From CAYUIS01 sp964444825 (GTDB lineage Bacteria; Chloroflexota; Anaerolineae; B4-G1), in the NCBI GenBank assembly GCA_964444825.1, contig CAYUIS010000085.1, positions 1-21,477 on the forward strand: a stretch of 21,477 nucleotides of DNA, given 5' to 3'. This document shows positions 8,487-14,927 of the stretch, one piece after another. Each line of letters opens with the position of its first letter. Position 1 is the stretch's first letter. Both the position numbers and the translations under genes were made by a program. Under the pieces are notes generated by a model. The model searched no databases. It was not told the DNA's origin and was given only the letters and a program-made list of their open reading frames with translations.

Positions 8487-9287
8487 TTATATACCTCCTT
8501 TTGGCAGGAGGTAGTACACCCGCCCGGCGGTCCCCAGGTCGTCCCGTAGCCGGAGATAAGGTCGATCCTGCAACAGGAAGGAGACGCGGCTGTGGGGGTC
8601 GTTCAGATCGCCGAAGAAGCGTGCACTGGCGGGACAAACCACGCAGCAGGCTGGTGTGACGTCGGGGTCCTCGCCTGGTGTGAGACCTCTCGACATACCT
8701 TCATCGATACGTTGGATGCAAAAGGTGCATTTCTCGACCACGCCGCGTGGGCGCTGTTCCATCTCTGGATCGCCCCATTGTGGGCTAAAGCTCCCTTCTT
8801 CGGGCGTGCGCCAGTTGAAAGAGCGCGCGCCGTAGGGGCAGGCCACCTGGCAGTAGCGGCAGCCGATGCACTTGTCATAGTCCATCACCACCAGCCCGTC
8901 GTCTCGCTTGTACGTCGCTCCGACGGGACAGACGTCGGTACAGGGCGGGTTATCGCAGTGCAAGCAAGGGCGCGGTAAAAAGTACTCCCGGCCGTAGCTG
9001 GTCTGCTCTGTGGTGATTACGTTCCAGTTGATGTGGTCGGGCAGGTGGTTGGTGGCCTGGCAGGCAAAGGTGCAATAGTCACATCCGATGCAGGTCTCCA
9101 GGTCGATTACCATACCCCAAGAATGGAGCAAGCGCTCGTCTCTCTCGGGCTCCGGCGCTTCCACAAGATGGAAGGGCAGCAGTGGGCTATCCGCGACGAA
9201 TTTGGCGGCTACAGCCGACACGCCACCGATGCCGAGCAGCTTGAGGACGTCCCTTCTACTCAGCGGGGAGCTAAATCGGCCTGCCAT
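8487..9287 (-). CDS. Tat-exported 4x[4Fe-4S] ferredoxin subunit (module B)
   Basis: A 266-residue subunit of the DmsB/TtrB/PsrB type. The Tat signal has SRRDVLK at residues 10-16 followed by a hydrophobic stretch. The four cysteine clusters are CIGCDYCTFAC, CLHCDNPPCTDVCP, CIGCRYCQVACP and CTFCIQRIDEG with PACCVVCP, all complete. Unlike the module A and C ferredoxins it has no C-terminal membrane helix, so it probably docks on the NrfD protein directly. It overlaps the end of the cytochrome gene by 17 nt and is followed one base later by the NrfD start. An AGAGGTGG Shine-Dalgarno lies just upstream of the ATG. The inferred role is the electron relay between NrfD and the multiheme cytochrome. 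Confidence 0.9.
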   Translation of the reverse strand: MAGRFSSPLSRRDVLKLLGIGGVSAVAAKFVADSPLLPFHLVEAPEPERDERLLHSWGMVIDLETCIGCDYCTFACQATNHLPDHINWNVITTEQTSYGREYFLPRPCLHCDNPPCTDVCPVGATYKRDDGLVVMDYDKCIGCRYCQVACPYGARSFNWRTPEEGSFSPQWGDPEMEQRPRGVVEKCTFCIQRIDEGMSRGLTPGEDPDVTPACCVVCPASARFFGDLNDPHSRVSFLLQDRPYLRLRDDLGTAGRVYYLLPKGGI

Positions 9288-11571
9288 GTTGCCACCTCTT
9301 CCAGAACAGGCCTGTGCCGAACCCGACGGCCACGCCCACGATCACCCCGGCGGCCAAACCAGCGTACAGCCGGCTGGCCACGTTCGCCTGCAGCGTGTCC
9401 CGCTCGTCCTCTAACGTGATGACTTCCTCTTGCAGCTCGGTGATGCCGGTCTCTTTCAGGACGGCCACCTGTGCTTCCGCGTCAATAATCTTGTTGTCGA
9501 CGTGGATGGTCTCGGCGTGGCAATCGATGCAGGACCCGGGATTGCCGGTAAAGACGTGGGCGACGTGCTGTTTGCCGCCGTGGCCCACCTCTCCAGGACC
9601 GGGTTGCATATGACAGTCCGTGCAGTCCAGACCCTCGGTTGCGTGAGTGCCCTGATGGAAGTGATCGGCGTCCTCACTGTGACAATTCTCACACACGGCG
9701 TGCCCGTCGGGAGCCGTCATCGTATCCAGCATACAGATCTGGTGGCAACTCACACACCGAGTGCCTGCCAGACCATGCGGGCTCGCGCGCCACTCATCGT
9801 AGGCCTGGGGATGGCAATTTCGACACACCTCCCCCTTGCGGTCCACCTCCACCACGGCAGGTGGGTGATCTTCTGTGTATGGCCCGTGGCATGCCTCGCA
9901 GGTCACGGCTTCCAGTGCGTATTCACCGGTGTTGGGATTGTAGCCGGTGGTGTGGCAGGCCAGACAGTAGGCGGCGTTGTCGGTGGCGGCCCACTCCTCC
10001 TGGAAGATCTGGTCCACCAATGCGTCAGCGTGGGGGCCATTTAACCACAGCTCGTACCGGTCGGGATGACACGTGCTGCAAGTCTGAGGGCCTGCATAGG
10101 CCCTGGGTGGTGGCGTCACATCGGCGGGAGGCTCCTCAGTAGGTTCTTTGGTCGGCGTCACCTCACTTGGCTCTTCGGTAGCCTCTGGTTCCTCAGTAGC
10201 CTCCGGTTCCTCGGTGACCTGTGGTTCCTCTATGGGTGTCGATGCTTCCATAGCTGGGGCCTCGGCGACGATGACAACCTGGTTAGCCGCAACTTCGTCC
10301 GGATCCAGATCATCCGCTGTCAGGAAGAGATCCAGGTTGCTGTGACAGTCGCAGGATTGATTCTGCGGCGTCACTCGCTGTATCGCGTGCGGCGTGGCGT
10401 ATGTCCACGTGGGGCGGCTGTCAAAGTTGGTCAGCAGGTCTTCCCCGTAGTAGGAAAAGCTATCGCGTGCGACAGGCACGTGGCGCAGCGGCACGTACTT
10501 CCAGGGTCGCTCCGCGCTCTGGATCGGATTCAGGCCGATGCGGAAGAGCATCTGGGATTCGTCGGTCTTGAAATACGGAACGCCTTCCTCTGACTGTTGG
10601 ACGTGACAGTTGTAGCAGTTCTTGTAGGTCACCGCATGGCATACCTGGCAACTAAGGCCTGCCAGATGGCCTGCGCTGTGTTGTGCGATTTCGCCGCCAG
10701 GGCCGATGTCCTCGTGACAGCCTTCATCGGTGCAGGATGGTGTCTCAGGGCTGTCATATCGGCTGTCGAAGCTGCCCATAGCGCCGTGCATCTCCTCACC
10801 CGAGTGGCAATCGTTGCAGTTCATGCCACCCGGGTTATAGTGGACGTCGGCTGGGTAGCGATTTCCGTCTGCGTCCGCATTCTTTCCTTTGTACTCGTTC
10901 TCGATGCGGCTGCCATGGCACCCTGTACAGGTTGTGTATGGGGGTGGGGTGCCCTTGAAGACGTGTCCATCGAGCAGTCCACCGCCGTTGCTGGTGGGGC
11001 GGCTGACGTGACACTGTCCACACGAGGCGTGACATGTCCCACAGTGATTGTCAAAGGCCTCCATCACCTGGGGCATATGTTCCTCGTCGCTGCGCTCCTG
11101 CAGGACGGGCATATAGCCCGCTAGGTCCCAGTGAAGCCCGTTCTCCGTGAAGGACTCGACGGTCTCGCCGTGGCACGTGCCGCAGGCCTGCTCCTGGTCG
11201 GGATCCTTCACTACTCCCTGGTGGGCGGCCTCCATATCGTCGCTGCCACCGGTTCCCCCGTGGCAGGTGATGCAGCCAATGGTGGCGTGGATGTCTTCAA
11301 AAAAGTCTTCGTTGTCAAAGTATACCCGTTCCCATGCCTCCAACGGAGGCAATGCTCCCCCTCAGCCCTCTCCTTCAGAGAGGGCCTCTCCTTCCTCCTC
11401 TGGCTCGACAGCCAGCTCCTGAAGGATTTCTTGGGATGTGTGACAGGCGATACAGCTCTCATCCTCGCCGGTCTGAAGTGGGGGTTGGGCTTCTGCTGTG
11501 CCGCCTACAACGATGGCAAGTGTCACCAGCAATCCAGCCAGTAGGCCTAACACGATTCCTGGTCTTTTCAT
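9271..11571 (-). CDS. Giant multiheme cytochrome c with an in-frame TGA, candidate selenoprotein (module B)
   Basis: Read through the TGA at 11362-11364, this is one frame of 766 residues; read conventionally it splits into a 69-residue and a roughly 693-residue piece. Residues 1-28 are a Sec signal peptide (MKRPGIVLGLLAGLLVTLAI), giving an exported protein. CIACH comes first, then an acidic linker, the TGA codon (position 70), LPPLEAWE and the rest. The first domain has nine CxxCH motifs plus one Cx4CH and one CxCH (CDCH, 407-410). A Thr/Pro/Glu linker (about 440-480) leads to a second domain with eight CxxCH motifs resembling cytochrome c554-type octahemes (YELWLNGPHADAL). A coiled coil and a C-terminal membrane helix (GLAAGVIVGVAVGFGTGLFW) end the protein. 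There are 17 canonical heme motifs in all. GGAGG lies 6 nt before the ATG. Restart at the TTG after the stop would leave the heme domains without a signal peptide. Pseudogenisation or sequencing error are the alternatives; the paralogue in module C has the same TGA. Confidence 0.8.
10181..10230 (-). repeat. 18-bp tandem repeat encoding a Thr/Glu/Pro linker
   Basis: About 2.7 copies of an 18-bp unit (gcctctggttcctcagta on the plus strand) encode repeated ATEEPE units. They form the flexible linker between the two heme domains of the module B cytochrome. Slippage at such a repeat would change linker length without breaking the frame. Confidence 0.6.
11335..11351 (-). promoter_or_regulatory. SECIS-like hairpin downstream of the in-frame TGA (module B cytochrome)
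   Basis: On the minus strand, TGCCTCC-GTT-GGAGGCA forms a perfect 7-bp stem with a GTT loop. It begins 10 nt after the in-frame TGA. The 17-nt length, the spacing of about 11 nt and a G at the first loop position match the known bacterial SECIS layout (E. coli fdhF type and the bSECIS consensus). The identical 17 nt occur at the identical distance in the module C cytochrome. Its function as a SECIS is inferred. Confidence 0.6.
11362..11364 (-). other. In-frame TGA, candidate selenocysteine codon (module B)
   Basis: The TGA falls between GAGGGC (Glu-Gly) and GGGGGAGCATTGCCT (Gly-Gly-Ala-Leu-Pro) in an otherwise open frame of 767 codons including the final stop. It sits at the same place as the TGA in the module C paralogue. 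Ordinary TGA stops end several genes in this window (for example at 1594-1596 and 2546-2548), so a genome-wide recoding of TGA is unlikely. Confidence 0.65.
11365..11385 (-). repeat. Perfect hairpin immediately upstream of the TGA (module B)
   Basis: On the minus strand GCCCTCTC and GAGAGGGC pair perfectly (8 bp) around TGAAG, and the stem ends directly at the TGA. A hairpin of different sequence lies just upstream of the TGA in the module C gene (21183-21201). Its role is unknown; it codes for the acidic linker. Confidence 0.5.
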
Positions 11572-11644
11572 ATGCGGCCTCCATAATTCGGAATGATATG
11601 GGGCAACGCGGGTAACGGCGAGGCTGCCCCGAGTGTTCTATCTT

Positions 11645-11673
11645 ATGATACTATGGCTTTGCAGAATTTGCAA
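11645..11673 (-). promoter_or_regulatory. Promoter candidate for the module B operon
   Basis: On the minus strand TTGCAA (11673-11668), a 17-nt spacer and TATCAT (11650-11645) lie about 75 nt upstream of the cytochrome ATG at 11571. The -10 region reads CATAGTATCAT and shares the CATAGTAT octamer with the operator palindrome at 14760-14785. The 5' leader contains a GGGGCA/TGCCCC inverted repeat (11600-11605 and 11625-11630). Bases 11572-11790 otherwise hold only this promoter and the hairpin at 11733. Confidence 0.45.
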
Positions 11674-11732
11674 GCACGATGGGGAATGGCAATCACGGTC
11701 TGTGTCTGTGGTTATTTGGATAAGTGCGGTTT

Positions 11733-11767
11733 GGCTCCCACGCCGTCATTCCGGCGGCGTGGGAGCC
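11733..11767 (-). terminator. Strong hairpin after the rhodanese gene
   Basis: GGCTCCCACGCCG (11733-11745) and its exact complement CGGCGTGGGAGCC (11755-11767) form a perfect 13-bp stem with a 9-nt loop, starting 24 nt past the stop of the rhodanese gene. The minus-strand 3' side reads AAACCG, so it lacks the T-run of a classical intrinsic terminator. It may instead protect the mRNA 3' end or act with Rho. Confidence 0.5.
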
Positions 11768-11790
11768 AGATACTATGTCGGTCTCAGTTG

Positions 11791-14637
11791 CTAAGGTAGT
11801 TGATGGGCTTCGGTTTCCGTCGGGTAGCCCATGCTCACGGCATCGCGCCACAGCCCGCTCTCCGTGAGGATGGCCCAGGAAGGCATACCAAACTTGAGGC
11901 TGTAGGCGTCATAGCCGAGCAGGTTGAGCACGCTCACTACCTGGCCAGCGGTCTGCCCGCTGTAGCAGGCGACGACAACCTGTCCCTCGGTGGGCAGGTC
12001 GTCCAGCGTGTCGGCGTCGAAGAGCGCGCCGCCGCCGACGTTGGCCGCACCAGGGATATGGCCTGTGGCATAGTCCTCGGCGGACCGGATGTCCAGGATA
12101 TACGGGTCGTTGGAGTCGTCGCCGTCGTTGAGATTATCAAAGAGCGCGTCGGCGGTGATCAGCTTGAAGCCTTCGCCAAAGTATTCGCTTGCCGATCCCA
12201 GTGGCGTGGGCAGTTCATTGTCCGCTTCTCTCTCGACAGCCTCGGTATCGGTGGGGTAGTCCATACTCATATCGTCGTTCCAGCGTGAAGCTCCCTCGGC
12301 GATGGTCCAGGAGGGCATGCCGAACTTGAGGCTGTAGGCATCATAGCCCAGCGTGTTGAGCGCGCCTACTACCTGCCCTGCGGTCTGGCCGGTGTAGCAG
12401 TAGACGACGACCTGCCCATCGGTGGGCAGCGCGGCGAGCGTTGCCTCGCTGAAGATGGCGCCGCCAGCGATGTTGACCGCGCCGGGGACGTGCCCGACTG
12501 CATAGTCCTCGGCACTGCGGATATCGAGGATGACGGGGTCGTTGGAGTCGTCGCCGTCGTTGAGATTGTCAAAGAGCGCGTCGGCGGCGATCAGCTTGAA
12601 GCCTTCGCCAAAGTAGGCGGCGGCCGCCTCCACAATGTCCCCGTCGCCGGCGGCAGCGTCGGGTAGTTCAGCGGGTTCGGTGCTGGTGGGATAGCCGGCG
12701 GCTGCGGCGTAGCGGGCAGTGGCGAGGACCTCGTCGTCGTCGGTCCAACCCATCATACCGAACTTGAGGTTGGTGACGTCGTAGCCGAGCAGGCCCAGGG
12801 TGGTGGCGGCGACCTGGCCGGTGTGGCCGGTGTAGCAATACGCCACGATCTGCTGATCGGTGGGTAGCATGGCTAGGTTGTCCGTGTTGGCGACCACCTT
12901 CCAAGGGATGTTGTAGGCGCCGGCGACGTGGCCAAGAGCATAGTGCTCAGGGCTGCGGACGCTGACGATAAAGGGATCGTTCGAGTCGTCGCCGTCGTTG
13001 AGGTTGTCAAAGAGGGCATCGGCGGCTATCGTGGGCGACCAATCGGCCAGGAACTCCTGAGCCCGGGCCTGGACGATGGCCACGGCATCGGTCTCGCCTG
13101 TGGCGAGGGCCGGTGGTTCGTAGGTCTCGGTGAGCTCGTTGGCCTCGGTCTCGGTCGGATAGCCGGCGGCTGCGACGTAGCGGGCGGCGACGAGGACCTC
13201 GTCGTCGTCGGTCCAGCCCATCATACCGAACTTGAGGTTGACGGCGTCATAGCCCAGATACCGCAGGATGGTGGCAGCGACCTGGCCGGTGTGACCGGTG
13301 TAGCAGTAGACGACGATCTGCTGGTCGGTCGGCAGCATAGCCAGGCTTTCCGGGTTGGCGATAGACTTCCAGGGAATGTTGTAAGCGCCCGGGATGTGGC
13401 CCAGGGCATAGTGCTCAGGGCTGCGGACGCTGAGGATGAAGGGATCGTTCGAGTCGTCGCCGTCGTTGAGGTTGTCAAAGAGGGCGTCGGCGGACGTCGT
13501 GGGCGACCAGTCGGCCAGTCGCTCGCTCAAATGATTAGCGAGAGTAGTGAACTCATCCGCTTCAGATTCCACAGGGTATCCGGCCGGGCCAGTGTAGCGG
13601 GCGGTGGCCAGGATCTCGTCGTCGTCGGTCCAGCCCATCATACCGAACTTGAGGTTGGTGACGTCATAGCCGAGCAGGCCCAGGGTGGTGGCGGCGACCT
13701 GGCCGGTGTGGCCAGTGTAGCAATATGCCACGATCTCCTGATCGATGGGCAGGTCGTCCAGGTTGTCCAAGTCGGCGACCTCTTTCCAAGGGATGTTGTA
13801 GGCGTCAGCGATGTGGCCCAGGGCATAGTGCTCAGGGCTGCGGACGCTGAGGATGAAGGGATCGTTCGAGTCGTCGCCGTCGTTGAGGTTGTCAAAGAGG
13901 GCGTCGGCGGACATCGTGGGCGACCAGTCGGCCAGGAACTCCTGGGCACGGGCCTGGACGATGGTCACGGGATCCGTCTCGCCGGCGGCGAGGGCCGGTG
14001 GTTCGTAGGTCACGGTGAGTTCGTTGGCCTCGGTCTCCGTCGGATAGCCGGCGGCCGCGGTGTAGCGGGCGGTGGCGAGGACCTCGTCGTCGTCGGTCCA
14101 GCCCATCATACCGAACTTGAGGTTGACCGCGTCATAGCCCAGGTACCGCAGGATGGTGGCAGCGACCTGACCGGTGTGACCGGTGTAGCAGTAGACGACG
14201 ATCTGCTGGTCGGTCGGCAGCATAGCCAGGCTTTCCGGGTTGGCGATAGACTTCCAGGGAATGTTGTAGGCGCCCGGGATGTGGCCGAGGGCATAGTGCT
14301 CAGGGCTGCGGACACTGACGATAAAGGGATCGTTCGAGTCGTCGCCGTCGTTGAGGTTGTCAAAGAGGGCGTCGGCGGACGTCGTGGGCGTCCAATCGGC
14401 CAATTGCTCGCTCATATATTCTGCCACAATGGCAAGTTCACTGTCCTCTTCTATGAGCACGGGTTCTGGCGTCGGTTCCGGCGCCTTGGTCGGTTCCGGC
14501 GCTTCGGTCGGCTGGGGCGGTGAGGTCGGAGCCGCGGTTGGAGCAGGGGTCTCCGCTCCGCCACAGCTCGCCAGGATCAGACTCACCAGCACGCTCACCA
14601 GGATTATCAGGTGACTCTTTTTTGTTGCCTTTCTCAT
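11791..14637 (-). CDS. Lipoprotein with six tandem rhodanese domains
   Basis: A 948-residue secreted lipoprotein. The signal peptide ends in a lipobox LASC with acylated Cys25, followed by a Pro/Thr/Glu-rich tether (28-60). Six rhodanese domains follow, each opening with ADALFDNLNDGDDSNDP and then a VRSPEHYALGH- or IRSAEDYA-type strand. Each has an active-site cysteine: Cys150, 306, 445 and 601 in CYTGHTGQ loops, Cys747 in CYTGQTAG and Cys891 in CYSGQTAG. All six cysteines are present, so all domains could carry persulfide sulfur. Domains 1-2 and 3-4 are a near-identical 295-residue duplication; domains 5-6 form a diverged pair. Rhodaneses transfer sulfane sulfur from thiosulfate or polysulfide. 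As a lipoprotein it acts outside the cytoplasm, where the module cytochromes and ferredoxins also lie. AAGGAGAG lies just upstream of the ATG. It has its own promoter, divergent from the PadR-PATAN regulator gene. Confidence 0.92.
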   Translation of the reverse strand: MRKATKKSHLIILVSVLVSLILASCGGAETPAPTAAPTSPPQPTEAPEPTKAPEPTPEPVLIEEDSELAIVAEYMSEQLADWTPTTSADALFDNLNDGDDSNDPFIVSVRSPEHYALGHIPGAYNIPWKSIANPESLAMLPTDQQIVVYCYTGHTGQVAATILRYLGYDAVNLKFGMMGWTDDDEVLATARYTAAAGYPTETEANELTVTYEPPALAAGETDPVTIVQARAQEFLADWSPTMSADALFDNLNDGDDSNDPFILSVRSPEHYALGHIADAYNIPWKEVADLDNLDDLPIDQEIVAYCYTGHTGQVAATTLGLLGYDVTNLKFGMMGWTDDDEILATARYTGPAGYPVESEADEFTTLANHLSERLADWSPTTSADALFDNLNDGDDSNDPFILSVRSPEHYALGHIPGAYNIPWKSIANPESLAMLPTDQQIVVYCYTGHTGQVAATILRYLGYDAVNLKFGMMGWTDDDEVLVAARYVAAAGYPTETEANELTETYEPPALATGETDAVAIVQARAQEFLADWSPTIAADALFDNLNDGDDSNDPFIVSVRSPEHYALGHVAGAYNIPWKVVANTDNLAMLPTDQQIVAYCYTGHTGQVAATTLGLLGYDVTNLKFGMMGWTDDDEVLATARYAAAAGYPTSTEPAELPDAAAGDGDIVEAAAAYFGEGFKLIAADALFDNLNDGDDSNDPVILDIRSAEDYAVGHVPGAVNIAGGAIFSEATLAALPTDGQVVVYCYTGQTAGQVVGALNTLGYDAYSLKFGMPSWTIAEGASRWNDDMSMDYPTDTEAVEREADNELPTPLGSASEYFGEGFKLITADALFDNLNDGDDSNDPYILDIRSAEDYATGHIPGAANVGGGALFDADTLDDLPTEGQVVVACYSGQTAGQVVSVLNLLGYDAYSLKFGMPSWAILTESGLWRDAVSMGYPTETEAHQLP
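12635..14405 (-). repeat. Tandem 885-bp duplication inside the rhodanese gene
   Basis: The segment encoding domains 1-2 (about 13520-14405) recurs 885 bp (295 codons) later as domains 3-4 (about 12635-13520). Long exact nucleotide matches occur around the active sites, for example the stretch starting ctggtcggtcggcag at 14206 and again at 13321. Near-identity at synonymous sites points to recent duplication or ongoing gene conversion. Confidence 0.85.
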
Positions 14638-14759
14638 TTTTCTCTCCTTGAATGTTAGTCTAGGTTCTTTGATCGAGTTCTATCGAGCACAGTAGTCGTC
14701 TTCTGTCCTTCACCTCCTCGTCCTTACGCTGCTTAGCGAAGTTCATGCCAAACTCGCGA

Positions 14760-14785
14760 CATAGTATTCAGTCCTGAATACTATG
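14760..14785. promoter_or_regulatory. Perfect 12-bp inverted repeat, probable operator
   Basis: CATAGTATTCAG (14760-14771) and CTGAATACTATG (14774-14785) are exact complements separated by TC. The site lies just downstream of the -10 of the rhodanese promoter, where a bound dimer would block transcription. It is between the rhodanese gene and the divergent PadR-type gene, so that regulator is the obvious candidate ligand. Confidence 0.7.
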
Positions 14786-14803
14786 GTGGGTGACACCGGC
14801 GGA

Positions 14804-14832
14804 ATTATAGCATAGAATACTCAGTAGGTCAA
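14804..14832 (-). promoter_or_regulatory. Promoter of the rhodanese lipoprotein gene
   Basis: On the minus strand TTGACC (14832-14827), a 17-nt spacer and TATAAT (14809-14804), with a TGC extended -10 element. This is the best sigma-70-like promoter in the window. The predicted start is near 14797, leaving a leader of about 160 nt that contains the 14760-14785 palindrome. Confidence 0.7.
14811..14824. promoter_or_regulatory. Secondary operator-like site in the promoter spacer
   Basis: CATAGAATACTCAG resembles the arm CATAGTATTCAG of the main palindrome, with two extra bases. It lies between the -35 and -10 of the rhodanese promoter. Confidence 0.4.
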
Positions 14833-14840
14833 ATCAAACC

Positions 14841-14852
14841 CTGACTATTCAG
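14841..14852. promoter_or_regulatory. Third operator-like site upstream of the PadR-type gene
   Basis: CTGACTATTCAG keeps the CTGA/TATTCAG elements of the main palindrome. It ends about 25 nt before the extended -10 of the PadR-type gene, a position suited to autoregulation. Confidence 0.4.
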
Positions 14853-14876
14853 ACACTGTCATTTTGTAGAGTTCTG

Positions 14877-14885
14877 TGGTATAAT
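14877..14885 (+). promoter_or_regulatory. Extended -10 promoter of the PadR-type gene
   Basis: TGGTATAAT (TGn plus a consensus TATAAT at 14880-14885) lies about 40 nt upstream of the ATG at 14928. At 17-nt spacing the -35 position (TGTCAT) is poor, which is usual for extended -10 promoters. Confidence 0.6.
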
Positions 14886-14927
14886 ACTGCGAGAGGAACG
14901 AATTGTTGGCCTCGGGAGTGTGTCTCT

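Noticed and set aside
9430..10044. Frames on the plus strand opposite the module B cytochrome
   Set aside because: They mirror the heme-rich coding strand and have no supporting features.
11352..11364. Two separate genes, with the large cytochrome restarting at TTG after the TGA (also 21164 in module C)
   Set aside because: GGGAG-type sequence lies only 2 nt before the TTG, and a restart product would lack any signal peptide although it carries many heme motifs and needs export. The same frame continues across the stop in both paralogues.
11800..14400. CRISPR-like array or satellite DNA
   Set aside because: The repeats are about 430-460 bp, coding, and correspond to rhodanese domains; there are no short repeats with unique spacers.
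12928..14523. Long open frame on the plus strand opposite the rhodanese gene (about 531 codons)
   Set aside because: It is the mirror of the GC-rich domain repeats, with Val/Gly-rich repetitive translation, no domain and no Shine-Dalgarno. The minus strand encodes a well-defined lipoprotein.
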